Below are positions 18,783-27,264 of a stretch of DNA of 59,269 nucleotides, piece by piece. The position numbers and the translations under genes are program-made. Each line of letters begins with the position of its first letter. Within the stretch, counting starts at the first letter, position 1. The notes beneath the pieces are model-generated. The model did no database searches, had not been told where the DNA came from, and saw only the letters and a list, made by a program, of their open reading frames with translations. Source of the DNA: an uncultured Campylobacter sp. GTDB taxonomy: Bacteria > Campylobacterota > Campylobacteria > Campylobacterales > Campylobacteraceae. Where the stretch lies: NCBI RefSeq assembly GCF_938045345.1, contig NZ_CALIMS010000014.1:1-59269 (forward strand), given 5' to 3'.

Positions 18783-18851
18783 GCGGCTACGCAACCCGCT
18801 GCGAAATAATTAAATTTAAAGCTCTTTCTAATTGCTTAAAAATGAAATTTC

Positions 18852-18866
18852 GCCGATTTTATCGGC
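18852..18866. terminator. Small hairpin between the convergent ankyrin and hemH genes
   Basis: GCCGAT (18852-18857), TTT loop, ATCGGC (18861-18866). Lies between two convergent stop codons and could end transcription on either strand, but no T run is present on either side. Confidence 0.35.
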
Positions 18867-18940
18867 ATTGCATTAGGCTTGTAAATTCTGCAAAAAAACA
18901 TAAAAGGCTCGAATAGAAAAGTTAAATTTAATTCGTAAAT

Positions 18941-20038
18941 TTACAGCGCCTGCGCGAGTATAAATTTTGCAAAATTCTCGCAGGAGTTCGGGCATTTGCA
19001 CACTTCGTAGTATTCATAACCCAGCTCGCGCGCCCTGGCTCGATAAAAAATATCCAGCTCAAAATCGGTCTCGGAGTTATCCACGCAAAACGCGATCGGA
19101 AATATCAGCGCTTTTTTGCTCTGCAGATCTCGCAAAACGTCCGCGACATTGGGCTCTAGCCACTTCACGGGGCCAAGGCGCGATTGATACGCCAAAATGA
19201 TCTCTTTAAATTTAATCCCGCGCGCAGCCAGCAGATCTTTTAAAATTTCCACGTGTGCTTCTACCTGCGCCTCGTAAGGATCGCCCGCGGCGATCATTTT
19301 TACCGGCAGCGAATGGGCAGAAAATATGAGTGAAATTTGCGAAATTTCATCCGCGCTAAATTTTGCGACGCAGCTTGCGATTAAATTTAGCAAAATTTCG
19401 TTGTAAGCGGCGTTGTCGTAGAAAATATCAACTATCTTATAATTTTTTATACCGAGCTGTTTAAGTGCCGCCTCGGCAGAGCACAGGCTCGATTGCACCG
19501 TAGTTTTTGAGAAGTGCGGATACAAAGGCATCAAAATTATCTCATCAAAATCCGCATATTTTTTAAGCACGTCCTCCGCAAATGGCGGCGTGTAATTCAT
19601 CGCATAATCGCAAATTAACTCGTCTATCGGTTTTTTATCCCGCGGCGCCTCGTTTTGCAGCGCCTTGCCCTGCGTCGGGGCGTCTTGCGGCGGCTTGCTC
19701 TGCAATGAAATGTCTTGCGGCGGCTCATTCGCGGCGCCCGCATCCGCTGCATTTTCAAATTTTAATCCCGCGCCTAATTTTGCTCGCGCGAGTAAATTTA
19801 CCCGCTCGCAAAGCGCTTCGGTGATGGAGCATATCGGCGAGCGCCCGCCCAATTTTTCGTAGTTGCTGCGCGCCGATGCGGTTCTGCTTTTTACGATGAG
19901 CGCGGCTAAAACGCTGCGCCAAAAATCGCTCTTAACGCCCAAAATAAAGGGGTCGTTAAACATATTTTTTAAAAAAACTTCAACCTCGCTCAGATTGTTC
20001 GGACCGCCCATGTTGAGCAAAATTAGGGCTTTTTTCAT
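18941..20038 (-). CDS. hemH: Ferrochelatase
   Basis: Inserts ferrous iron into protoporphyrin IX (or coproporphyrin III), the end of heme synthesis. 365 residues, longer than the usual 310-320. N-terminal LLNMGGPNNLSEVEVFLKNM is diagnostic, as are MPLYPHFSKTTVQS near residue 170 and the catalytic histidine in LIFSAHSLP near 230. The surplus is a 40-residue low-complexity insert around residues 98-139 (Pro-Pro-Gln-Asp repeats, see repeat entry). Start ATG 20038 overlaps the oxidoreductase stop by 4 bases, so the two are co-translated. Heme supply fits a window that also encodes a heme-containing NO reductase. Order hemH-oxidoreductase-alaS matches Cj0503c-Cj0506 without the aminotransferase. 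Confidence 0.95.
   Translation of the reverse strand: MKKALILLNMGGPNNLSEVEVFLKNMFNDPFILGVKSDFWRSVLAALIVKSRTASARSNYEKLGGRSPICSITEALCERVNLLARAKLGAGLKFENAADAGAANEPPQDISLQSKPPQDAPTQGKALQNEAPRDKKPIDELICDYAMNYTPPFAEDVLKKYADFDEIILMPLYPHFSKTTVQSSLCSAEAALKQLGIKNYKIVDIFYDNAAYNEILLNLIASCVAKFSADEISQISLIFSAHSLPVKMIAAGDPYEAQVEAHVEILKDLLAARGIKFKEIILAYQSRLGPVKWLEPNVADVLRDLQSKKALIFPIAFCVDNSETDFELDIFYRARARELGYEYYEVCKCPNSCENFAKFILAQAL
19682..19725 (-). repeat. Direct repeat inside hemH (coding insert)
   Basis: The 14-mer GTCTTGCGGCGGCT (plus strand) occurs at 19682-19695 and again at 19712-19725, a 30-base period. It encodes the repeated Pro-Pro-Gln-Asp units of the ferrochelatase insert. The repeat unit is a multiple of three, so gain or loss keeps the frame. 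Confidence 0.75.
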
Positions 20039-20913
20039 GAGATGATTTCTCTGATTTTTATCGCATCCTCGACGCTTGCAAGACCTGCGTTAGTACTGCT
20101 GTCGCACATCGCGCAAAATGCTTCGTGTTCGCGGCGCAGCGAAAAGTCATCGCGATCGACGCGCAGATTTACGCGCCCGTCAGGCGTAATTTTAAAAAGA
20201 GTTATTGAGATTAGATCGCCGAAATACACACCGCTGTCGGTGCAAATCTCGATACCGTGGCGTCTGATCGGATAGAGATTGGACTGCATTAGCGTGCAAT
20301 AGCAGCCGCTTTTTGTGTGAAGCGTCGCGCATGCGGCTAGAGTGCGCTCTTTAGAGATATTTTTGCTAAGTTCTATGCAGGCGATCTCGCTGTGAGAAAG
20401 CAGCCGCACAAGATCGATATCTCTAAAAAGGGCATTGGCGACAATATCTGCTCTATCATCGTTTGCAAAACCGCTTACAAAGCTCATCGAAAAAATTTTA
20501 TCCCCCTTGGCAAGCTCGCGTAGCAAGGATACGATGACGGGATTGTAGCGGTCGGAGTAGCCTACGGCTAGGCGCGTACCGTTAGTAGTGACTGCGTAGT
20601 TTATCTCTCTGGCTTCGGCTAGGCTTTGTGCGAGCGGAGATTCTACAAAGATATTTTTGGTAAACGGCAGGCATTTTAAAATCAGCTCTTTATGCGATGG
20701 CGGGGGAGCCGTTATGACTACGGCATCGGGCTTGGCGACGTTAAAAAGATCGGTTAGATTATCAAAGATCGGATAGCGCGGGCCGAAATTTTCACTGCTG
20801 CCCTTATGATAAAGCGCTACAAGCTCGAAATAATCGCTCCTTCTTAGCTCGCTGAAGTGCTTTTGACCAAGCTCGCCCATGCCTATGATCGCTATCTTTT
20901 TTTTCATCGCCAT
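20035..20913 (-). CDS. Gfo/Idh/MocA-family NAD(P)-dependent oxidoreductase
   Basis: 292 residues. N-terminal Rossmann motif GMGELGQKH near residues 11-19 binds NAD(P); the middle has ITAPPPSHKELI near 67-79. The family's catalytic E-K-P motif is here E91-S92-P93 (FVESPLAQSLAEA), so the usual catalytic lysine is replaced by serine. The second domain is a plausible alpha/beta dimerisation domain. Two starts are close: ATG 20913 (MAMKKK) and ATG 20907 (MKKK); AGGG lies upstream. It sits at the position of Cj0504c and is co-translated with hemH. Substrate unknown; with the Lys lost it may be a binding or regulatory protein rather than a classic dehydrogenase. Confidence 0.88.
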   Translation of the reverse strand: MAMKKKIAIIGMGELGQKHFSELRRSDYFELVALYHKGSSENFGPRYPIFDNLTDLFNVAKPDAVVITAPPPSHKELILKCLPFTKNIFVESPLAQSLAEAREINYAVTTNGTRLAVGYSDRYNPVIVSLLRELAKGDKIFSMSFVSGFANDDRADIVANALFRDIDLVRLLSHSEIACIELSKNISKERTLAACATLHTKSGCYCTLMQSNLYPIRRHGIEICTDSGVYFGDLISITLFKITPDGRVNLRVDRDDFSLRREHEAFCAMCDSSTNAGLASVEDAIKIREIIS

Positions 20914-21029
20914 GCCCTAAATTTAATCTTTCGCGCCATTATAACTAAGAATGGTTAAAATTTTATAGTTTTTAAAATCTAATTTAGCTAAAATGCGCCT
21001 TTAAAATTTAACTTGAAATAGGACAAATC

Positions 21030-23573
21030 ATGGATATTAGAAGCGAATATTTAAATTTCTTTGCAAGCAAGGGCCATCAGATCATCCCCAGCGCGCCGTT
21101 GGTGCCCGATGATGATAGCTTGCTTTTTACGAATGCGGGCATGGTGCCCTTTAAAAGCATATTTACAGGAGCTGTTCCGCGTCCGACGCCGCCTATCCGC
21201 ACGAGCTGTCAGACCTGCATCCGCGCCGGCGGCAAGCACAACGACCTAGACAACGTCGGCTACACCGCGCGCCACCATACGTTTTTTGAGATGCTTGGAA
21301 ATTTCAGCTTCGGCGAGTATTTTAAAGAGCAAGCGATTGCCTATGCGTGGGAGTTTATCACTGAAATTTTAAAGCTTCCTAAAGACAAACTCTACGTCAC
21401 CGTGCACGAAAAGGACGACGAAGCGTTCGGGTTCTGGGCGCGCCACATAGCGCAGGAGCGCATATACCGCTTCGGCGATCACGATAACTTTTGGGCGATG
21501 GGCGATACCGGACCTTGCGGGCCGTGCAGCGAAATTTTTTATGATCAGGGTGAGGAGCATTTTCACTCGCCCGAGGATTATATGGGCGGCGACGGCGACC
21601 GCTTTTTGGAGATCTGGAATTTGGTTTTCATGCAGTATGAGCGCAGCAAAGACGGCAAGCTTAGCCCGCTTCCAAAGCCTAGTATCGACACCGGCATGGG
21701 GCTTGAGCGCGTCACGGCGATTAAAGAAGGCAAGTTTAGCAACTATGACAGCTCGCTTTTTATGCCGCTAATTGATGAGGTTGCAAAGCTTTGCGGCAAA
21801 CCTTACGTTTATGAAAGCGGCGCGAGCTATCGCGTCATCGCCGATCATATCCGCTCGGTTACGTTTTTGCTAGCGCAGGGAACAAATTTTAATCGCGAGG
21901 GTAGGGGATATGTTTTGCGTAGAATTCTGCGCCGTGCCGTTCGCCACGGCTATTTGCTAGGTATAAAAGAGCCCTTTATGTATCGCCTCGTGGATAAAGT
22001 ATGCGAGCTGATGGGCGGGCACTATGCCTATCTGAACGAGAAAAAGCAAGCCGTAAAGGAGCAGATTAAACTCGAAGAGGAGCGGTTTTTCGCCACTTTG
22101 GCAAACGGCATCGAGCTTTTTAACGAGGAGCTTGCGCGCACTAAAGAAATTTTTAGCGGCGAGGTCGCGTTTAAACTATACGATACCTACGGCTTTCCAC
22201 TCGATCTGACCGCTGATATGCTGCGCGAGAAAAATTTGCGCGTGGATGAGGCTAAATTTGACGCGCTTATGAGCGAGCAAAGGCAGATAGCTAAAGCCGC
22301 ATGGAAGGGTAGCGGCGATAAAAACGTCCGTGGCGATTTCAAGGCGCTGCTAGAGAAATTCGGCGAGAATAAATTTAGCGGTTACGAAGAGCTTAGCCGC
22401 ACGAGCAAGGTTTTAGCACTACTTAACGAGGATTTTGCGGAAGTGGATGAGCTCAAAGCCGGCGATATCGGCTGGGCGATGTTTGATGTCACTCCGTTTT
22501 ATGCACAAAGCGGCGGTCAAACGGGCGATAGCGGCGAAGTGGAGTCCATAGCCGATGTGTTTGATACGCAGAAATTTTATGGGCTAAATTTATCCCACTT
22601 GCGCCTTAATCGTAACCTAAAAATCGGCGATATAGTCGGGCTTAAGGTTTCTGAGGAGCGTGAACAGATTGCACGTCATCACAGCGCGACGCACCTTTTG
22701 CACGCGGCGCTTCGTGCGGTGCTAGGGGCTCATATCGCTCAAGCAGGAAGCTTGGTTGAAGCGGACCGCTTAAGATTTGACTTCTCGCATCCTAAGGCAC
22801 TTAGCGACGAGGAGCTAGCTAAAATCGAGGAATTTGTAAATAACGCCGTTTGCAAGGGCTGTGCGGCAAAAACTGAGATTATGGATATAGATGACGCTAA
22901 AAACAGCGGTGCAATCGCGCTTTTTGGCGAAAAATACGGCTCAAAAGTGCGCGTTGTGAGCTTTGGAGAGATTAGTAAGGAGCTTTGCGGTGGAATTCAC
23001 GTGAGTAATTTAAGCGAGATAGGACCGTTTTTTATAGTTAAAGAAAGCGGCGTAAGTGCGGGTGTTAGGCGTATCGAGGCAGTTTGTTCGCGCGCCGCTT
23101 TAAATTTGGCGCTTCAAAATCGCGCTAAGCTTGCTGAAATTTCTGCGGAGCTAAAAGGGATTGAGCCTCTCCGCGCGATTGAGAAATTAAAAGATGAGAT
23201 CAGATCGCTAAAAGATCAGATTAAGCATGCAAGCAGTTCTCATGCACTGGCTTTTCTAAATGTCGGTGATACTAAACTTTGCGTATCCTCGGTCGAAAGC
23301 GGTGATATAAAAACTATGATAGATGAGTTTAAAAATAGCCACGAAAAGGCGGCGATAATGCTGATGCAAGTGGGCACCGACGGCAAAATTTCAATCGCAG
23401 CAGGCGTTAAAAACGCGCCTATTAAAGCGGGCGAGTGGGTTAAGCTCGCGGCGCAAATTTTAGGTGGCGGCGGCGGCGGACGCGATGATTTTGCTACCGC
23501 AGGCGGCAAGGACGTGCTAAAAATCGAAGAAGCGATCAAAGAGGCGATCTCTTACGCAAAAGGTAAAATTTGA
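21030..23573 (+). CDS. alaS: Alanyl-tRNA synthetase
   Basis: Charges tRNA-Ala with alanine. 847 residues, usual length. N-terminal class II catalytic core (LVPDDDSLLFTNAGMVPFK, then SCQTCIRAGGKHNDLDNVG), the editing domain with the zinc-binding H-H-x-x-x-H near residue 550 (RHHSATHLLHAAL) and CGGIHVSN near 653, and the C-terminal glycine-rich C-Ala domain with GGGGGRDDFATAGG near 812. Start ATG 21030 is preceded by AATAGGA. It is divergent from the oxidoreductase, with 116 bases between them. Its stop overlaps the TTG start of the next gene. Confidence 0.98.
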   Translation: MDIRSEYLNFFASKGHQIIPSAPLVPDDDSLLFTNAGMVPFKSIFTGAVPRPTPPIRTSCQTCIRAGGKHNDLDNVGYTARHHTFFEMLGNFSFGEYFKEQAIAYAWEFITEILKLPKDKLYVTVHEKDDEAFGFWARHIAQERIYRFGDHDNFWAMGDTGPCGPCSEIFYDQGEEHFHSPEDYMGGDGDRFLEIWNLVFMQYERSKDGKLSPLPKPSIDTGMGLERVTAIKEGKFSNYDSSLFMPLIDEVAKLCGKPYVYESGASYRVIADHIRSVTFLLAQGTNFNREGRGYVLRRILRRAVRHGYLLGIKEPFMYRLVDKVCELMGGHYAYLNEKKQAVKEQIKLEEERFFATLANGIELFNEELARTKEIFSGEVAFKLYDTYGFPLDLTADMLREKNLRVDEAKFDALMSEQRQIAKAAWKGSGDKNVRGDFKALLEKFGENKFSGYEELSRTSKVLALLNEDFAEVDELKAGDIGWAMFDVTPFYAQSGGQTGDSGEVESIADVFDTQKFYGLNLSHLRLNRNLKIGDIVGLKVSEEREQIARHHSATHLLHAALRAVLGAHIAQAGSLVEADRLRFDFSHPKALSDEELAKIEEFVNNAVCKGCAAKTEIMDIDDAKNSGAIALFGEKYGSKVRVVSFGEISKELCGGIHVSNLSEIGPFFIVKESGVSAGVRRIEAVCSRAALNLALQNRAKLAEISAELKGIEPLRAIEKLKDEIRSLKDQIKHASSSHALAFLNVGDTKLCVSSVESGDIKTMIDEFKNSHEKAAIMLMQVGTDGKISIAAGVKNAPIKAGEWVKLAAQILGGGGGGRDDFATAGGKDVLKIEEAIKEAISYAKGKI

Positions 23574-24079
23574 ACGAAATAGATACCGGCTTCATCAAAG
23601 CCTCGCAAATTTTGCCGCTGATTCACATTTTAAGCGTGATTTTTTTGATCTGCGCGCAGATCTGCGTATTTTTGATCGCGCGGATTTTTATGAATTTAAG
23701 CAGTAAAAGCCAAGCAGATGCGAAGGATGTAAAATTTACAGAAATTTTGCGATATATGAAACGCTATGAGCAGTTCTTTGCGCTATTTTTGATGATCGTT
23801 TGCGTAAGTGGATTTTTTCTTGCGGACGGCGGAAGTTTTAAATTTTCAGATCCTATGGTAAAAGGTGCGATTGCCACGTTGTGGGCTGGCGCCAGCTTTA
23901 TACTACTAAATTTTATCTACATGCATTATAAAATTTCATCTTTGAAGCGAGCTTTGGATGAGGGCGATGAGCTTGAGGCGAATGAGCATTTAATCATCGT
24001 CGTTAAATATTTCATCCCGTTAAATATCGTAGTTACGCTGATTTGCGTTTATCTAGGCGTGACGGTGGGCGAGTTTTGA
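23570..24079 (+). CDS. Four-TM inner-membrane protein of unknown function
   Basis: 169 residues starting at TTG 23570, which overlaps the alaS stop codon. Four hydrophobic segments near residues 14-42, 68-86, 100-122 and 145-166. A histidine in the first helix region (LIHILSVIF) and HYK after the third loosely recall small heme- or copper-linked membrane proteins, but this is not enough for a call. It lies between alaS and maf, overlapping both, where C. jejuni (from memory) has alaS directly followed by maf. Co-expression with alaS, maf and the PBP is likely. I do not recognise the family. Confidence 0.85.
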   Translation: MNEIDTGFIKASQILPLIHILSVIFLICAQICVFLIARIFMNLSSKSQADAKDVKFTEILRYMKRYEQFFALFLMIVCVSGFFLADGGSFKFSDPMVKGAIATLWAGASFILLNFIYMHYKISSLKRALDEGDELEANEHLIIVVKYFIPLNIVVTLICVYLGVTVGEF

Positions 24080-24624
24080 TGATTTATTTAGCTTCCAGTT
24101 CGCCTACTAGAGCGCAAATTCTAAAGGATAACGGCGTAGAATTTACGCAAATTCCTTTTAATTTCGACGAAAGCGGCATTAGTAAGGACGATGCACACAC
24201 CTATGCTTACCGCGTTGCTGTAGCCAAGAAAACGCAGTTTTTTAAAATTTATAAAAATTATGATAGAGTGCTGTTTGCCGATAGCTCCGTGCTTGTTGGC
24301 GGTAAAATTTTAGGCAAGGCGCGGGATGAAGCGGACGCATTAAGAATGCTGCGAGCTCAAAGCGGTGCCAGCTGCGCCGTTTATACTGCGATGATTTTTT
24401 GCAGTAAGGCGCTAGAGTTTTCGGCACTTAGCGTCGCAAGCTTTGAATTTGCGGAATTTAATGAAGCGGATTTGAAAGACTATATCGCTAGCGGCGATTG
24501 GCGCGGCAAGGCGGGTGCGATGAGTATCGAAGGCTTTAACGAAAAATATATTAAAAGCTCGCGTGGGTCAAAATTCACGGCGATGGGGCTTGATCTGGAA
24601 ATTTTAAAGAGGTTTGTATGGTAA
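24079..24624 (+). CDS. maf: Maf-family nucleotide pyrophosphatase
   Basis: Hydrolyses dTTP/UTP or modified nucleotides to the monophosphate, a house-cleaning enzyme linked to arrest of septation. 181 residues from ATG 24079, which overlaps the previous stop (ATGA) and begins at the family's opening MIYLASSSPTRAQIL, containing the S-x-S-x-x-R nucleotide motif. The catalytic aspartate is expected in LFADSSVLVGGKILGKA (about residues 71-87), where the more usual AD-T is AD-S. Its end overlaps the PBP start by 7 bases. Equivalent of Cj0507. An earlier in-frame ATG at 24043 lies inside the upstream gene and is not needed. Confidence 0.93.
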   Translation: MIYLASSSPTRAQILKDNGVEFTQIPFNFDESGISKDDAHTYAYRVAVAKKTQFFKIYKNYDRVLFADSSVLVGGKILGKARDEADALRMLRAQSGASCAVYTAMIFCSKALEFSALSVASFEFAEFNEADLKDYIASGDWRGKAGAMSIEGFNEKYIKSSRGSKFTAMGLDLEILKRFVW

Positions 24625-26528
24625 GAGTTTTATTTAGTTTTATTACGGTTTGTGCGTTTGCCGCAGGCGGAATTTTTTTGTATTTTTACTCGCAAATCCG
24701 CTTGGAATCGGACTCGATCATCGATTATCATCCTGAGCTTACGACTAAAATTTATGATCGCAACGGTAATTTGATAGCCAACGTTTTCAATGAACAAAAT
24801 AGAATTTACGTAAAATTCGACGAGATTCCAGGCCGCGTGATCGAGGCGCTCGTAGCTATCGAGGATACGGCGTTTTTCGAACACGGCGGTGTGAATGTCG
24901 AGGCGATTTTTAGGGCGATTATTAAAGACGTCAAAGCGATGAAATTCGTCGAAGGGGCTTCCACGATTACGCAGCAGATCACGCGAAATTTAGTTCTTTC
25001 GAGCGAAAAGAAGCTTGATCGCAAGATCAAAGAAGCGATCCTATCGCTTAAAATAGAAAACGCCCTAAGCAAGGAACAAATTCTAGAGCGTTACTTTAAC
25101 GAAGTGTATTTCGGGCACGGATATTACGGCATTCGCACGGCGGCTTTGGGATATTTCAAAAAAGATTTGCAAGATTTAAGCCTTAAAGAGATCGCGATTT
25201 TAGTGGGCTTGCCGAAAGCTCCTAGCAGCTTTGATCCTACTAAGCACCTTGATTTGTCGCTTTCGCGCGCCAATAATGTGATTTATAGGATGCATGAGCT
25301 CGGCTGGATAAATAAGACCGAATATGAGCTTGCGATGAACGAACAGCCTACGATCTACAACGAAACGCTCACGCAAAACGTAGCACCGTATGCCGTAGAT
25401 GAGATCATAAAAGAAGCGGAAAAAATTCTACCGGACGTCCGCACGGGCGGATACCGCATAGATACGAGCCTTGATCTAAAGGCGCAAGCGATGGCGCAAG
25501 AGGCATTAGTTTTCGGCTACAATGAAATTTTAAAGCGAAACAAAGACGCCAATGCAAGCAACGTAAACGGCGCTATGGTCGTCACGCATCCGCAAAACGG
25601 CGAAATTTTAGCCTTAGTAGGCGGCGTGGATTACGCGAAATCAAATTTCAATCGCGCTAGCCAATCCCAGCGCCAAACCGGCTCCAGCTTCAAGCCTTTC
25701 GTCTATCAAATCGCCCTTGATATGGGCTACTCGACGATGACCGAAGTTCCCGATATAGCTAGAGAATTCGACGATGGCAGCGATAAAACGTGGAAGCCGA
25801 AAAATTACGACAAGACTTACAGCGGCTACATCACGATCAAAGAAGCTTTAACTCGCTCGCGCAACCTTGCCTCGATCAATCTGATGCAATCTATCGGCGT
25901 TGATCGCGCGGTAAAAAAGCTTGGCGAGTTCGGCTTTAAAAACGTCCCGCCCGCTCTATCGGTGGCTATCGGCAGCTACGGAATTTCGCCGCTTGAATAC
26001 TCTACGATGTATTCGATGTTCCCGGGGCTTGGGATTACTGCAAAATCAAAATTTATCGTTTCGATTACCGATAAGGACGGCAAAACTCGCTTTATAGAGC
26101 CTGAGCGCCGCCGCGTGCTGCGCCCTGAACAGGCATATCTGATGACTACGCTATTAAAAAATATCGTGCAGCGTGGCACCGGTACTCGCGCGCGCGTGCA
26201 GGGCATCGACATAGCGGGCAAAACAGGCACCTCAAATGATAGCATAGATGCATGGTTTTGCGGCTTTACGCCGGATTTGCAGATCATCATCTGGTATGGC
26301 AACGACGATTATAAACCTATGCGAAAGGTCGAGGGCGGCGGACGTACCGCAGCACCGGTGTTTGCAAAATTTTTAGATGCCTATTTAAAAGAATATCCGC
26401 AAACCAGGCGCAACTTCACCGTCCCGGACGGCGTTTTTAGCCGCCAGTATAACGGCAAAGACGAGTATTACACTAAAATTTCGCCGCTTCCTAAACCTCG
26501 CGAAAGTAGCAGCGACGGATCATTTTAA
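24618..26528 (+). CDS. mrcA: Class A penicillin-binding protein 1A (transglycosylase/transpeptidase)
   Basis: Bifunctional peptidoglycan synthase anchored in the inner membrane. 636 residues. N-terminal membrane helix at 5-25, then the GT51 domain with the catalytic glutamate in IEDTAFFEHGGVN (about residues 80-92) and GASTITQQITRNL (about 112-124). The transpeptidase has S356-S-F-K359, S-R-N near 415 and K535-T-G-T-S-N. The C-terminal 30 residues are a flexible tail. It is the last gene of the overlapping alaS-4TM-maf-PBP run and matches Cj0508 (pbpA). A class B enzyme (13786) is also in this window, so both kinds of wall polymerase are present. Confidence 0.96.
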   Translation: MVRVLFSFITVCAFAAGGIFLYFYSQIRLESDSIIDYHPELTTKIYDRNGNLIANVFNEQNRIYVKFDEIPGRVIEALVAIEDTAFFEHGGVNVEAIFRAIIKDVKAMKFVEGASTITQQITRNLVLSSEKKLDRKIKEAILSLKIENALSKEQILERYFNEVYFGHGYYGIRTAALGYFKKDLQDLSLKEIAILVGLPKAPSSFDPTKHLDLSLSRANNVIYRMHELGWINKTEYELAMNEQPTIYNETLTQNVAPYAVDEIIKEAEKILPDVRTGGYRIDTSLDLKAQAMAQEALVFGYNEILKRNKDANASNVNGAMVVTHPQNGEILALVGGVDYAKSNFNRASQSQRQTGSSFKPFVYQIALDMGYSTMTEVPDIAREFDDGSDKTWKPKNYDKTYSGYITIKEALTRSRNLASINLMQSIGVDRAVKKLGEFGFKNVPPALSVAIGSYGISPLEYSTMYSMFPGLGITAKSKFIVSITDKDGKTRFIEPERRRVLRPEQAYLMTTLLKNIVQRGTGTRARVQGIDIAGKTGTSNDSIDAWFCGFTPDLQIIIWYGNDDYKPMRKVEGGGRTAAPVFAKFLDAYLKEYPQTRRNFTVPDGVFSRQYNGKDEYYTKISPLPKPRESSSDGSF

Positions 26529-26673
26529 ATTTGAATTAATTTTTTATAGTGTTTTGGAGTATAGAATATAAATTAGCGGAAGTTGAATTAAATGGCTTAA
26601 ATAAAATTTATTTTTGTATGCTTTTTAAGTCATATAGCGGTAAAATAAAAAATATTTAAACAAAGAGACTAAT

Positions 26674-27264
26674 GTGAGGACAATTAAAAATTTTTACGAA
26701 TGGCTAAGCATTTGGAATAAGATAAAAATTTACTTTTGCCTAATGTTTGTCGCTTACGCATGGTATTATATAGTCGCTTTGTCTAATCCAAAAAATTTAA
26801 GTGATCTCAAAATCACAGATGGCATAGTAACAGGTTTTACTAGCGATTCCGCGTTAAGGGGAGGAAGCTGGTGGTTATTGCAATTTTATGATAGCGAAAG
26901 AAAAGCCGTAGAGAAGGTTTCCTTGGGACTAAATTATAAAGGGATAGATGAATTTTATATATATGACAAACAAAGAAATATACTACGTTTTGATCTTTTG
27001 CAAGATCGCAAAGTTAGGATTTGGTATTCTGAATTCCCCTTTCCGTTTAAAACGAAAACGGCTTATCAAATTCTTATTTTAGACGATAATTTAGGCGAAC
27101 GAGAAAGCATAAAAGGGAATAGATATTTTATGAGATTTGCGGATAGAGGATATTATATTACACCGAAGAAATGGTTTATGCTAGCAATGTCTCATATGGT
27201 TTTAATTTTTATAATTCTAGATACCATATCAAAATTTAAAGGAGAAAATTATGGCAAGCATTAA
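26674..27264 (+). CDS. Small two-TM membrane protein preceding the RTX gene
   Basis: 196 residues starting at GTG 26674 (an ATG two bases earlier hits a stop at once). Membrane segments near residues 17-36 and 163-183 enclose a soluble domain with SNPKNLSDLKITDGIV and FPFPFKTKTAYQI. It is a paralogue of the protein at 38540-39175, which has LNPKSLDDLKIANGII and FPFQGRGTAYQV at matching positions. It overlaps the start of the giant RTX gene by 14 bases, so translation of the two is coupled. AT-rich compared with housekeeping neighbours. The family is unknown to me. The coupling suggests that it serves the RTX protein (chaperone, immunity or export helper), which is inference only. Confidence 0.85.
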   Translation: MRTIKNFYEWLSIWNKIKIYFCLMFVAYAWYYIVALSNPKNLSDLKITDGIVTGFTSDSALRGGSWWLLQFYDSERKAVEKVSLGLNYKGIDEFYIYDKQRNILRFDLLQDRKVRIWYSEFPFPFKTKTAYQILILDDNLGERESIKGNRYFMRFADRGYYITPKKWFMLAMSHMVLIFIILDTISKFKGENYGKH

